Source of the DNA: Chamaecyparis obtusa
Taxonomy: Eukaryota; Streptophyta; Pinopsida; Cupressales; Cupressaceae
DNA: 64,000 nt
Direction of reading: 5' to 3'
NCBI GenBank assembly: GCA_027943335.1
Contig: BSBK01001302.1
Location: 1,747,501-1,811,500, forward strand
Made by a program: the position numbers and the translations under genes. This document shows, piece after piece, positions 22,830-35,650 of the stretch (position 1 is the first letter of the stretch; each line of letters starts with the position of its first letter). The notes beneath the pieces were generated by a model. It made no database searches. It was not told where the DNA came from and worked only from the letters and a program-made list of their open reading frames with translations.

Positions 22830-23985
22830 AAGTTTTGTCAAAATTATAGTTTCCACTTTAATATTGAATAATAGATAAATCATCATAATAATAATAACAA
22901 ACCAAAATATACTAGAATTTTGAGTGATTTCAACATTAAAGTAGATTTAGTTGTAACCAAATAACTTACAGAATCATACATCTACTTGTGCACATTATTA
23001 GGGAAGTTAGATGTAGAAGATATTTGAAATTAGTAATAAACTTTCTTCATACATATTGATGTGCCAATTTATTATTTAAATATTTTCAAACTTACATGCT
23101 TCCCATCTTAGAACTCTCCACTTCCATGGACATTTCATAATACATTAAACCTATACAATTAAGATGATAAGACGTTGAGTTAGTTTTTAAAATTGCTAAA
23201 ATAAATTAACAACTCCGAAAGACATAAACACCAAAAGTTGAAACAATAAATGGAACCTCATTTGGAGATCACCTCTTTGTCCAAGTGGTAAGATATTAAC
23301 TATTATCACAAGGTAAGAGGTCAACATAATAAAAAATTACAACTTTGTCATTCTAAAAAAATATTATATAATAATTTTCTAATCCCAACTTTCATGATGA
23401 TGAATCAATTAGAGAGAAGTTTTCTTTTGAACTAACTTGAAGATCCATAAGAATCATTATTCACATGGAATAATTAACATATATCCCACATCAAATCAAA
23501 CTTAACAAAGGCATAATGAACATGCAATGTAAAGTTAAGGTACTAATGGACATACAATCTAAATAGTTATATCTATGTACAAAACAAGTCTAACTATTTT
23601 TATATTACTATAATCTAATTAGAAGTTCAAATTTTGTATCTCACAATTATTGAGTTCTATTATTAAATCTTATAATAGACCACTAAAAATATTTGTATAA
23701 TAGAATTCATGTTTCAATTAGAAGCTGGGTTTTATCTATTAACTCTTAGTTTCCTTCATTTGCTGAGTATGTTTTGTTCATTTGAAGATCTTCTCCCCTT
23801 TAAATTTATGTCGGCTGATATAAACTTGATAGAATTCTTAATTTGGTTTCTTCTTCTTTACAGTTCTCAAGATAAATGTGTTATATTCTTTCATCTTGAA
23901 AGTTCTAAAAGCCATTTCTAAAACATTAATATTATAAATACATACGAATACACAAAAAAGCTCCCCACCTTTTTTAAGATACTAA
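22830..23985 (-). pseudogene. Decayed terpene synthase copy (TPS-d type), minus strand
   Basis: The minus strand aligns by eye to the TPS copy at 33930-37551. The end of intron 3 and exon 4 match at about 23707-23960, including CCCAGCTTCTAATTGAAAC. Intron 4 matches at about 23230-23340. Exon 5 matches near 23096-23160, where ATGAAATGTCCATGGAAGTG encodes MKCPWKW, against MKYPWKC in the better copy. The start of exon 9 matches near 22830-22866, where AAACTTCAAGATGCAAA encodes KLQDAK. Exons 1-3, 6-8 and 10 were not found, so the copy is truncated and internally deleted. It has many stops and indels. Retained introns show a DNA-level duplication, not a retrocopy. Terpene synthases cyclise prenyl diphosphates; this copy cannot. 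Confidence 0.7.
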
Positions 23986-24609
23986 AATTGTGTATAATGT
24001 AAGATGAACATAAAGAAGACATAATAGAAAATAAATTCCTTAAAATAAAAAATTGGAATTTCAAAATAATAGTTTTGAAATCAATAATAAGATTTTCCCT
24101 CCAAAAAAATCTTTATCATTATCTATATGACCATATAAAATCATATTATAGATCTATGAATCACAAATCTCAAGGGATTTTAATAACTTCTCATTTAATA
24201 TAATAATTAAAAAATATGTTGAAGTGTTTATTAAGAAAATCAATCACAATTTGTGTTCTGGCAACTTTACTACCTTCCATAACAAATACATGAGAATTAT
24301 TAATGTGAGTTTAGCCTTTCAATATGTCAGTTTGGTGGATCCATAAAGAATATTTATCTCAATCATTGAAAAGTTAAAAGTTGGATAAATAAAAATCTCT
24401 TATATAATAGATAAAAATAAATATATGTTGGTTGGACAATAATTTCTGCAATGTTAAAGCAGTCTATGGGATTCCTAGCATAGAGACTTACAAATTTGTA
24501 GTCTTTTTGGAAATTGGATGTTCTCCAATGAATTTTGATGATAAAGTTTTCATTTTTGTTCACTTTTATTTCTTCAAATAAAATGTTTAAATTATTAATT
24601 TTCAAGATT

Positions 24610-26205
24610 ATGAAGCAAGGAATGAATCAAGAATTATATTCCAATGAGAAGGAGTTGCTGAAGGAATTAGAGGATGTGCTTAGTAAGGAGGAAATTTTTT
24701 GGAAACAAAAATCAAGAGAATCTTGGTTGGCAGCTAGAGATAAAGATACCAAGTTCTTCCATACCAGTACTAAATGTCACAGGAACACCAACAGGATTCT
24801 TCAAATCACTAATCAAGATGGTTAAATTATCTCCAGTCAGAAAGAACTCCAACAAGAAATAGTATCCTACTTCTCTAAGGTGCTGAACTCTTTGGACATC
24901 TCTCCTCTCACAAGTCAACAAGAACTTCTTTGCAATGTGCCTAAGTTGCTCTCAGACTTGGACAACAGTATGTTAATGAGGCCGTTCACATCTGAGGAAA
25001 TCCATCAGACCTTATCTTCAATGGCTCCAGATAAAGCTCCAGGACCGGACGGGTTTCCTCCTACCTTCTTCCTCCATTGCTGGCCGTTGATTGGGATGGA
25101 ACTCACTGAAGCCCTTGAAACAACAAGATCATCAAGTAGGTTTCTTACTGAAATCAACAACACTTTTATTGCCATTATTCCCAAATCAGAAAATGCAAAT
25201 TCGATGGATGAATTTAGGCCCATTGCTTTGTGTAATACCATATATAAGATTCTATCTAAGACACTTGCATTTAGGCTAAATGTGATTTTAGATAAAATCA
25301 TTGGAGAAGAACAAACTGGTTTTGTACCAAGCAGATCTATCTTTGATGGCATTGTTATTGCACAAGAGGCTATTCATTCCATACAACTCTCCAAAAAACC
25401 TAGCATGATCATTAAACTAGATATTAAGAAGGCTTATGACAAGGTGAATTGGAGGTTTCTTTCAAAGTGTATGCAATGCTTTGGCTTCTCCAAAGCATGG
25501 ATAAATCTGATATTCTATTGCATATCAACACCAAAATATTCTATTCTCATTAATGGATCCCCTCATGGCTTCTTTGATGGCTCAAATGGTATTAGGCAAG
25601 GTGACCCCCTTTCTCCCTTCCTATACATTATCATGGCAGAAGCTTTAGGGAGGAGTATCATTAATCTTCAATCTCAGGGAAGTATTAGAGGCATCTTAGT
25701 CACATCTTCGGTGCCTCCTATTACTCATTAGCAATTTGCTGATGATAACCTCCTATTTGGCCTTAGATCGGTTAAAGAAGCATTCACTTTCAGAAGCATC
25801 CTAAACAAATATGCTCTAGCTTCAGGACAATCAGTGAATAAAGATAAATCAGTCATATTTTTCTTTCACACAAAAAAGAGAGTCCAATCAAAGATTGATT
25901 CCCTCCTAGCCTTCAAGGTAGGCTCTCTTCCATGCAATTATCTGGGAATCCCCATTGATAAAAGTCTCAAAACCACAGGAGTTTGGAAAACAATAAATGA
26001 AAGACTGGACCGAAAATTGGCAAGCTGGAAAGCAAAATGGTTATCATGGATAGGGAGAATTGTAATGATTAAAGCCACACTTTCAGCCATTCCCATTTAC
26101 CTCCTCTCCTGCCTATCTTTGTCATCAATAGGATATATGGATATAGTGAAAAAATTGAGGAATTTTTTTGGCATGGCACTGATCAGAATAGGAAATTCAA
26201 ATTGA
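24610..26205 (+). pseudogene. LINE reverse transcriptase
   Basis: A pre-RT segment with EEIFWKQKSRESWLAARDKD and TKFFHTSTKCHRNTNRI is followed by a TAA near 24822. The RVT_1 domain then shows APDKAPGPDGFPPTFF, IIPKSENANSMDEFRPIALC, a TGFVPSRSIFDGI segment, IKLDIKKAYDKVNW and GIRQGDPLSPFLY. The catalytic QFADDNLLF follows a TAG at about 25729-25731, read from 25732. The thumb-like region with CNYLGIPI and WLSWIGRIVMIKATLSAIP continues to 26205. The protein would copy LINE RNA at a nicked target. Catalytic residues (FADD) survive, but the stops disable it. Confidence 0.85.
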
Positions 26206-27428
26206 TCTCTTGGGAGAATATTTGCAAACCAATTTCTACTGGGGGTATAGCAATCAAGAATTAGTTATGGCAGAACACAACATTAGGGGCTAAATTATAT
26301 TGGAAGCTAATTAAGAATAAGGATTGCAAATGGGTTAGAATTCTCAAGGGAAAATACCTGGGTTCAGTGGGGATGGAAGAAGTATTCAAGTTCAAAAATG
26401 CTCCAAGAGGATCCAGAATTTGTAATTTTATTGTAAAATCTAGACATGTCGTTGATTCCAATCTTTCTTGGAACATTAGAAGTGGTAATCTAGCCAGATT
26501 TTGGGAAGACTCATGGGGAGGACTTCAAAGCCTCCATTGTATTCCAGGGCTCCAATGGATCATGCAGGTTAGTTAGGGCGTGTGGGGAACAATGCTGAAA
26601 GACTATATCTTTCCTTCTTCATCTTCTCAAGAGGATGGATCTTGGAGATGGAAGGATTTCACAAGTATTGGGGCCAATTACCAAGAATTACAACTAATAA
26701 AATCCACTTTACAAAAAAGATCTTTTCTTTTAAAAAATGGCAATGATGAGATTATTTGGTTTGGATCAAAGGATGGTAACTACAAGGTGAAGGAAGGGTA
26801 TAAATTATTAACACAACATTCTCAAAAATCTTCCTTGATCCCCATTCACCTTTGTTGGAACAAAATGTGTTTTCCCAAAGCTGGTACATTCCTTTGGGCA
26901 GCCTTTCAGGACCGTATTTTGACTGCAAAGAAATTCAAAAAAATGGGGTTCTTTGGGCCATCTAGATGCACACTATGCCATAATCATGAAGAGAATCTCA
27001 ATCATTTATTATTCTCTTGTCAGTTTTCAGCGGAGTGTTGGGATTGGTTACACTCAAAACTGAATTGGAAAGCTGCTTCTCCACAAGATCTGCAATCACA
27101 CCTTATTGCTTGGCCATCTCTCTTCAAAGAAAGCTTATGTGGAAACCTTTGGATCATATCCCCATCAATACTTCTATGGGAATTATGGAAGGAAAGGAAT
27201 AGGAGATTATTCCAAGAGAAAGCATTGAACATGAATCAGCTATTAAATAGAATTAAGGCAGCTATAGTGGAGGTTATGAATTCCAGGAATCAGACATTCT
27301 CAACCATTCATAAATTTTACACTAGTTGGGATGATAGGATGTTAAAAAGCTGGCATGGATTGAAAACGCCTACCATTATTGGTAGAGGCAGCAAGGGTAG
27401 CTCTTTTCACAGGTTGACATGTGTCTAG
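26206..27428 (+). pseudogene. LINE zf-RVT region
   Basis: Downstream of the RT, the protein includes WFGSKDGNYKVKEGYKLL and a zinc-finger-like RCTLCHNHEENLNHLLFSC, a C-x2-C...H...C arrangement, then ECWDWLHSKL. This region follows the RT in many plant LINE and RT-related proteins. Stops near 26206 and 26576 separate it from the RT frame. Confidence 0.75.
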
Positions 27429-27890
27429 AAATCTCCTTCTCCAGGTTGGGTTAAATTAAATTTTGATGGGGGATCAAGAGGAAATCCGGGTCCTTCTGGG
27501 GCGGGTTGTATTATTCATTCAGCAGATGGCCAAATTATTGCTCAATTAGCACAGCCATTAGACCCGGACACTAACAATGTAGCAGAAATAAAATCTCTTT
27601 ATCACGGTTTGGTTCTAGCCGGAGAACTTAATCTTAATAGAATTGAAATAGAAGGAGATTCAATGATTATTATAAATGCAATAAGGACAGGGTCCATTTT
27701 AAATTGGAAACTTCAATCTTATTTAGAAAACATATTAAACCTGATTTCAAAATTTGAATCTTCAACGGCTAATCACATTTACCGCGAAGGCAATGACAAA
27801 GCGGATGTGTTGGCAAATCAGGCAGTAGATGGAATACACATCAGATCAATCTCCAACGGTTGGCTCCCTAGTCAAATCCACCAAAGTTAA
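27429..27890 (+). pseudogene. LINE RNase H domain
   Basis: After a TAG at 27426-27428 the frame continues with VKLNFDGGSRGNPGPSGAGC, NVAEIKSLYHGL, IEIEGDSMIIINAI and YREGNDKADVLANQAVDG. All four acidic catalytic positions (D, E, D, D) are visible, and the domain ends in a normal stop at 27888-27890. A domain of this type occurs at the end of ORF2 in several plant LINE lineages and degrades the RNA strand of the hybrid. Confidence 0.8.
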
Positions 27891-29514
27891 TGTGCGGAGT
27901 ACAGCTTCAAAATTGATCACTTCACAGATATGAGTTGGATTAGCTTCCCCTTTTGGTGATGATTCTATTGAGGAGGCCCGGGGTAGTTGTGGTAAGTGAA
28001 AAGAATGGTAAACTCAGCTATCGATTGGGATAGTGATCAGAGAGCAAGTACTTTTGATAGCTGTCATTCCCATTTCAGCTCCGACGGCGATACGATCATT
28101 GATGGAAACCATTGTAGAGCTTTTTGCCCTTTTTCAAAAACATACAACCTCCGGGAAACTTCTAGAAATGCCAAAAAAAATCCGATTTGATGAAACGTCA
28201 GAGAGAAAGGAATAAAATAAAATAAAACTTCATTAGATGTTGCAACTGGGTAGTTGCGGTAGAAATGTGGTCTGGTCGCATGATCGCAAGAGTGAAAAAT
28301 TGCCTTGCGATCATGTGACAAGACAGAAGGGAAGGCCCGAGGTAGTTGTGGTAAGTGAATAGTATGGTACACTTGGCTATCGATTGCGATAGTGATTAGA
28401 GGGACCGATGACATGTCACACCACCCTGGTGTCCTCTCGTTGGTCGTGTCAGTGTATGGTGGAGGGGTGTCAATGCCAACTGCGCAAGGTTTTAGGGTGG
28501 TCCCGGTGTCAGAAAGGAAGCGAAGGCACGTGATTTTATTGGTTGTCGCATGATCGCATGTCAAAAATTTCTGACATGCGATCATGCGATTGGTTGACAT
28601 CTGTCACATGGGGCCTGTTGGTGGATAGATGCAGTGGTCCTGCTGTCAGGGAAGGTGGTGTTGTGGCGGTCTCCGGTTGGTTTGAGAAACAGGGTGGTAG
28701 ATTGGCAGGCGGGCGTCAGAAAGGAAGCGAAGGCACGTAATTTTATTGGTTGTCGCATTATTGCATGTCATAAATTTCTGACATATGATCATGCAACCGG
28801 TTGACATCTATTGCATGGGGCCCGTTGGTGGATAGATGCAGTGGTCCTGCTATCAAGGAAGGTGGTGTTGTGGCGGTCTCCGGTTGGTCTGAGAAATAGG
28901 GTGGCCGATTGGCAGGTGGGCCCAGTGTCTTAGAAGGGAAAGATTCCAGATCCAACGGTTGTTGCGTGATCGCATGGAATTTTCCCGGCCTATGCAACCA
29001 TGCGACTACTGTGGAGGCGTCGTCGTTGCGGAGTTGTGAGGTGGGTCCGGTGCCGGCATTGCTCACGTGCTTATTTCTAATTGGTTGCTGACTGGGGATG
29101 TGGCCGAAGTCTTTTGAGAGGGGTTGTGATCGGCATTGCGTGGATAAGAGGTTGCAGTTGCATGATCGCAGAGGTTAGTATGGTGCTTTGTGATCATGCG
29201 ACCAAGCACAAATGTAACTGAGGTTCTTGTTTTGGTTAATCTTGCTGATGCCCAAGAGAAGAATGAAGATCTGACGGTGCTGATATAAAGTTGATCCCAG
29301 TTTGAATGTTGACCGCTTGAAACCATCTATTACTTGTAGGGATAAGTAGCTTTCAGCTTTCTTTCTTCATGGTTGATACTGGTATTTCATGGAGAGAGCT
29401 TATGCTTCATATTATATATTCTCCATATTTGAACATTATTTTGATTACTAGATGTTAGATTCTGTATACTTTCTTTTTGCATAATACAAAAACTTGGCTT
29501 CGGCCTTTACTGAT
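27891..29514 (+). other. LINE 3' UTR with internal tandem repeats
   Basis: No coding function. GGCCCGGGGTAGTTGTGGTAAG near 27978 recurs near 28335 (offset about 357). A 201-bp unit beginning GTCAGAAAGGAAGCGAAGGC at about 28508 recurs at about 28709. Each unit contains a hairpin. It is richer in G and C than the flanking DNA. Confidence 0.7.
28256..29205. repeat. Array of hairpins with core GCATGATCGCATG
   Basis: Five inverted repeats at about 28276-28318, 28546-28589, 28752-28797, 28962-29006 and 29158-29201. The one at 28546-28589 has two perfect 18-nt arms (TCGCATGATCGCATGTCA and its complement) around an 8-nt loop. The others are decayed versions of it. Spacing is about 200 bp. Similar hairpins occur at 63246-63920. 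Confidence 0.75.
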
Positions 29515-29527
29515 AAAAAAAAAAAAA

Positions 29528-32500
29528 GATGTATTACTAAGAGAAGTATATTAGTAATTATTATAGCAAACTTCACATATCAGATCTTAAATAGTATATC
29601 GGATTATGATAATTTTCTTTGGTGTTTCCCTATGCGACCTAACTACTTATAGCTATAGATTCCTACTTAAAGATGCCCTAATAACTGTGTACTACAACTA
29701 CATAAAAAATTGTCAATATTTATGTACAAATGTCATGGTAGTCATTCAAAAATTCAAAAATTTGATAATACTTATGCACAAATGTCCAAACAGTCATTTA
29801 AAATTTTTAACTATTAGAATTACAAATGAAAGACTATTAGTACATGATATATTTATTAATAAACATCTATTTATTTTTGTTTCTTTAAAATTAGCCATTG
29901 AAAGATTATATAAATAAAAAATGAACCTTAATTGAAACATAAACGGTAAAGAGTATATAAATGTCTTATAAACAAATCAAACCCACTCCACATGGGCATG
30001 AAAGGAAGTGGAACGGACGGGACATTGACATATGTCGTCTTTCAGTCATTTAGCTGAAATTCTGCTAAAATATTTTGTTGAAATTCTGCTATGCTCCGTG
30101 TTCTTGTCTTAGTACAGGAAAATGATATTTTTTTAGCTTGGAGACAACGCAGAAAAAACACAAAGAAACGACTTTTGTTCTGAAATCACGCAGGATGTCA
30201 TACTCGCAAACTTTTGGATGATATTCATCTTTCGTTGGAAATGACTGGATATGACTATTCGTGTGTAATAAATAAATAAATTTTAAGGTTCATGAGGCTA
30301 AAGTGTGTTCTATATTTGTATGGAAATATTAGTGAATATTTCTTAATTTTTGGCTTTCTAATTTTTGGGAGATATTTTTTTGTATGTGGGTGATCACGCT
30401 AAAAATTCTTATTTTAAGCTTTTAGAACTACATGTTTTTATTCTTAGATTTTTTTGGAACCAAATGTTTATATTGTTCTTCGTCTTATAGATTGATGGTC
30501 TTGTAGATTTCATTAAAATTCATTCATGCATTCATTCATTGTTCTTATCTCTTCTATCATACATTAAATTGATTTTTTTCGGAGAATTATTATAGTTTTG
30601 TCATTTAATGACTTACTTTCTTGATCATATGTTTTTTTATTGGCAAATTATGGCATGTGGGACCACTCTTGTATATTATATATTAAAATATAATATTTGT
30701 GAAAGAGGATAAATAGACAAAAATGGTGCCTATAACTAACCACCAAAGAGGGAAGCAAGCATTGCGAGAGTGGGAATGGGAGCTACAAGTGAAACCCTAG
30801 AGGAGGATGGTAATGGCGAATAGGATGGGATCGACGAATCCTTTGTTGTTGTTGATGGTTGTGGTGGGTCTTTCACCTTAGTTTCCTTGTGGGTATAGGC
30901 TTTGATAACTCCCATTCTGTTGGAAGAGGTTGGTCTATGGTGAATGATGATGTTGGTGCTAACTATTCTATAGCAAATGATGGTGTTGTTGGTGTTACTA
31001 CTACTCATGAAGTTCTAGTTGTTGGTAATGTGATTGGAGGTGAGGTTGAGGTTTTGTGTGAAGAGGAAAAATATTTTTCTTCTTCCCCATCTTCATTTGA
31101 TTTCTCACTTTTTAATAGGGATGACCTAAATAAAGAGGATTAGCTCCTCTTGAGTATCTTCTTAGAAGCAAGTTTTAAGGCAAATAAGATGATTGAGGTG
31201 CCTATAGTTGAGGTAATGAATAGTGATCAAATTTTTGATATGAGAAAAGGGTTTCTATCCCCTTCTTTTGGAATTTTTTCTTTTTTCAAGGATCACAAAG
31301 TTTCAAAATTTTCAATACCCTTTTATTTCACTCAGGAAGAAAGGGGATTCTAATTTGAGGTTGGTGATGATGTTGTTTCACCTTTTGATAACTTGGAAGA
31401 CTATGTTGGGAAGGCTACAAAGGATGTTTCTCCTTTAGAATGTGTGAAGGATATGTTTTTTTGATTTTTCTAAAATTATTGATTCTTCCCCATTGGTTGA
31501 CGTTCTCGATCCAACCTTTGTTTGAGTTTTATTTTCACTACGTTTGTTGCTTCTTCTTTGTTGGTTGATCTTCTTGAACCAACCCCTATTGTCAACTTTG
31601 ATGTTGTTGTGGTTGTTACTTCTTTGTTGGTACAGTGTTCTTGATCTTAACCCTAAGGGTGTGGAGGAAGTCTATTCTTTTGGGAGTTCCTTTAGGGTTA
31701 TTTCTACAACATAAATTTGCATTGATGTTCTTAACTATATTATTTGTGAACCATTTGCTTGGTTTAGGAGCTTGCTTGTTGGGAGATTCTATAGGAATTG
31801 ACCCAACATTGATAAGTTATGATATGAGACACAAAAATTAAACAATCAAAGTAAGTTTAAGTTAGTAGGTGTGAATATGTCCTAAAGTGAAACTAGATAG
31901 GTAATATGTACCTTGTTCACACCAATATTCATGAACTTACTTTATATATCTCGTTATTTTTTTATGATGGACTTTCTTTTCTTTGGGGTCATCTTCATAT
32001 TATGATCTTGCTCATATTGGGGAAATCATCTATACACACACTTTATATCCATGCTCATTTTCTATTTGTTTATGTTGACATGCTTAATTCCATTAACTTT
32101 ATTACATATGTGTTATGTATAAATGACTCTTATCCAACCTTAATGGTCATCCCTAATGATTTTCTTATATTGAGGGAAACCTTGTACCTTGATTATTATT
32201 ATCTCCAATAAATATGATCTCTCGTGTTTGTGATATGGTTCAATGATTTTTTACATGCTTGCATGTATTCTTTACCATGTTTTCCTCTCCCATTCACTGG
32301 ATACTATGTATGCATCTAATTAGAAGAAAACATATATTATTGAATAATTTTTTTTATTTTGAGATTTCAAATAGTTTCTTGTGATAGATAGAGACTCATC
32401 ACTATATCGAAAAGGAGATTGACCATATGGTGTGGCTCCAACATACTACGATTTATTGCATTGTAGCAACATATGGAGTTGTATCTCATCCCATGACTAC

Positions 32501-33835
32501 ATCATATGAATCTTTATCGTGTACCACATCATAGGGATTTTTTTATCACATTGTCATACCATGTGGAGTTTTATCAAATCGCCATATCATATTATTTTTT
32601 AATGCATCATGTACAACCCCATAATGAACTACCATAATGCTTAGAGTATTTTATATCATTTTTTATAGAAAGTATTCTCTATTCCTTCTCTCTTTATTTC
32701 ACATTTCCTAGATTTTTAAAGAAACTTGTAATTTGTGCTTGTTTTGATTAGGTGGTAGATGCTACTCATTGCATGTTTCTATTCCTTTATAGAATTTTGA
32801 TGGGACCTCTATACGAAGGAGACTACAAGAGGATTTCATAAATAATTTTGTACTTCATACAAATTAATATCCTCTTATGAATATTTATTTATTTTCATGT
32901 TTGTTGAGAATGTCTATATACTTTGAAGTATGTGTTGACATTAGATAATTTACAAGAAGATCAAAGAAAAAATGAATGTATTATGTTCAATGTCATTTTG
33001 CATTTAGTTTCATTTATGAGAACATCTTACTGTAATAACATATTGGCAAGTTGGATATGCTAGTGCTTATCATGGTTCGTGATTTGATCCTATTCATTTC
33101 TATTTCATTCGTGTAAATGTAGTAAACCCAATATAATTTCTATTTATTCATCCTTATTTGTATTTATTTCCATATATTCTCTTCTTAGCTCATTATCATT
33201 GCTGTATCCCTTTGGTTTATTTCTATATTGTCATGGATTACCCTAGTTCAATCTTGAGGCACACAAGTGACAAGAATGCTCCAAGATCAAAATACTCAAA
33301 TTCAAATGGTAAATTCCTTATTCTTATTTATTAATTGTTATGAGACAACTCAACACATATGCATACTGTATATTATTTATAATATTTAAAGAGATTTTCT
33401 TGTTCATCATCAAAATGTTGTCAAACTAACATCTCCTCATTGCACTATTGCTTACTTCAATATATATCGACCTTTACTACTATCCTAACCAAAACATTGT
33501 TTCATTCTTGTGTACTATATTTCTTCCCTGCCATCTATTCCTTTACCATATTGATCCCTACAATTAAGCTATAAAACCAAATCCATGACAAATCCATTCT
33601 AAATTATCACAAACAAGGCACTCCCAATTTTTCTAAATTGCAGAAACACTCTGTTTTTACTATTATTACTTATTTTATCAACTCCCAAGAATAAAAGACA
33701 AATCATTGAATCGACCTTAGTGACCGGTTGACAACAATTGCTTACCTACGATTTTTGGGTCCTCAGTACTTTATCAGCTTAATGAACAAGGACCACAGAA
33801 AATCTCTCAAAAATATCTCTTCTACTGGTATCCCA
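29528..33835. other. AT-rich intergenic sequence
   Basis: No recognised gene. A region at 30736-31450 has overlapping open frames on both strands (listed separately). The rest is low-complexity AT-rich DNA with no repeat ends that I can define. Confidence 0.45.
30736..31450. other. Unrecognised open-frame region
   Basis: The minus strand 30736-31008 gives a Ser/Pro/Thr-rich peptide ending VAPIPTLAMLASLFGG. The plus strand 30859-31143 and 31150-31353 gives two frames separated by one stop, with an acidic stretch NRDDLNKED and EVPIVEVMNSDQIFDMRKGF. I recognise no domain on either strand. Opposed open frames in less AT-rich DNA suggest the remnant of a mobile element ORF, but this is a guess. 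Confidence 0.2.
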
Positions 33836-33837
33836 CA

Positions 33838-33846
33838 CTATATAAG
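33838..33846 (+). promoter_or_regulatory. TATA box of the TPS copy
   Basis: CTATATAAG lies 84-92 bases upstream of the ATG at 33930, normal spacing for a plant TATA box and 5' leader. Confidence 0.55.
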
Positions 33847-35589
33847 ACCTAAGAGGTGAACTTTCTTTCCCATAATTCGCTCTGAGTTGAGTCTTTTAGT
33901 GTCACAAGTGATATATCTGGTGTTCTCTAATGGCTGAAGTTGGTCTCCATGACAATGCCAATGACAAGGAAACAGAGCAACCAATCAATCGAAGAAGAGC
34001 AGAGTTTCATCCAAACGTTTGGGAATTCGATTTCTTGCAGTCCCTTTCATCGCCATATGACTGCAACCATGTATTTTATTTCCTTTTGTTTTGAATCTAT
34101 TGTTATGAAATCTCGTATATCTGCTAAATATCAGGCTCCTTGGTACTGCGAGAGGCTTAACACCTTAATTAAGGAGATTAAGATGGATATATTTGATGGT
34201 CTGGTTGGAGATGGAGAAAAGAATATGAATCCGTCTGCTTATGACCTTCTTGAAAGGTTCTTCGTTGTCGATATCCTGCAGAGCCTGGGAATTGATCGCC
34301 AATTTTAAAAAGAAATAAAAGCTGTTCTAGATTATACTTACAAGTAGGTTCATTATTGTTTTGTATAACTATAACAGTGGTATTATAATTCTTATTGGTA
34401 TCATAAAAATAAAAAGAATATAACTGTTGTTTTCTTTCTTATTCAATCAGAAATTACATTTTTCCTTTCATTGTATATTGTTGTTTTTATATTTTTTTTA
34501 TATGAATGTTAAAGAATTTTGAAATTTGATATCGCTAACTATCTTCTACATAAATTTTGTTTGTAAAATTTATGTATAATAGATATAATAAGTATACTAG
34601 TGTGTGTGCGCGTGGTGTGTGTGTTTCGAAATGATGCTAAATTATTTGTGTATCAAAAGTTGTTAGCACTATTATAATGGTTTGTTTACAAAAAAAATGC
34701 TAACATTATTCATTTATTATTCTATATGTTTTTATAGATATTGGAATAATGGAGGAGTTATTTCTTGGCGGAGAGAAAATCGTGTCCTTGATCTCAACAT
34801 TACTGCTTTGGGATTCCGAATTCTTCGTCTTAATGGATATTTTGTATTTCCAAGTTTAGATTTTCTAATTTATCTTGTATCTATTGTAATTCATTTGGCG
34901 TCGTAGACAAATGTAGAATCTTAGGTCAAGTATTCAATTTTTATGTCTCCATGTATGTATTTCTAATATTGTTGCTTAGCAGATGTTTTTCAAAAATTCC
35001 AAAATGAAATGGGACAATTTAGTCATCTTGAGAAATCTAAAGGAGATGAATCATTAAGAAGTCTATTGAGTTTATATCGAGCTTCAGAGATTTGTTTTCC
35101 AGAGGACAATATCTTGAACCAGGCCAAAATATTTGCTTCTACATGCCTACAACAAGAAATTGAAGAAAATCAAGAATTACTAAACAAAAGTCAGCTTCTA
35201 TTAGAGGCAAGCATTCCATTAATTATAAGCAACTTTAGTAGCCTATTATAAGATTGTGTATTGAACATACAGGTAATATCTAACTCAATAGTTGTGGCAT
35301 ACAAAATTTAAGCATATTACTTGACTATACAAATGTAAAAGTAGGAAGACTTATCTTGTACATCAACAAAACTTTGGACGACATATTTATTAGTGATTTT
35401 ATTAAGTTTGATCTTGATGGAGGATAATTTCTAGTTATTCCATGCGAATAAGGGTCCTTGTGGATCTTTGAATTAGTTAACAAATATTTTCTCTTTTAAG
35501 TGATCCATCATCGTATTCAAAGATTGAGATAGTACAATGTGATTAGATATGGAGTTCTTTTTAAATATAAAAACTAACAAATCATTTTT

Positions 35590-35650
35590 TAGGGCATTGA
35601 CCTCTCACCTTATCATAGTAATGAATTCATCTTACCACTTGACCAAATAA
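35590..35650 (-). other. tRNA-like fragment in TPS intron 4
   Basis: The minus strand reads TGGTCAAGTGGTAAGATG...AAGGTGAGAGGTCAATGCCC, resembling the box A to anticodon-arm part of a tRNA or a tRNA-derived SINE head. The same segment is present in the other TPS copy (about 23268-23325, plus strand), so it predates their duplication. No box B or full cloverleaf is evident. Confidence 0.25.

Larger units (their letters stand above)
24600..29527 (+). mobile_element. 5'-truncated plant LINE (L1-type)
   Basis: The order is reverse transcriptase, zf-RVT region, RNase H, a long 3' UTR and a 13-base poly(A) run (29515-29527) after GGCCTTTACTGAT. The apurinic endonuclease normally upstream is missing, so the element is 5'-truncated, which is usual for target-primed insertion. 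I could not find a clear target-site duplication. The coding part has a few stops. The 3' UTR is unusually structured (see the repeat entry at 28256-29205). Confidence 0.85.

Noticed and set aside
24430..24605. TPS exon 3 or upstream exons in the minus-strand copy
   Set aside because: I compared this stretch with exon 3 of the better copy and saw no convincing match.
28256..29205. Repeated hairpins as a CRISPR array
   Set aside because: Repeats are about 200 bp apart, diverged, and lie in a plant LINE tail; no spacer regularity or cas genes.
28064..29326. Minus-strand and plus-strand open frames in the LINE 3' UTR
   Set aside because: They follow the tandem repeat units, have no motifs, and shift with the repeats.
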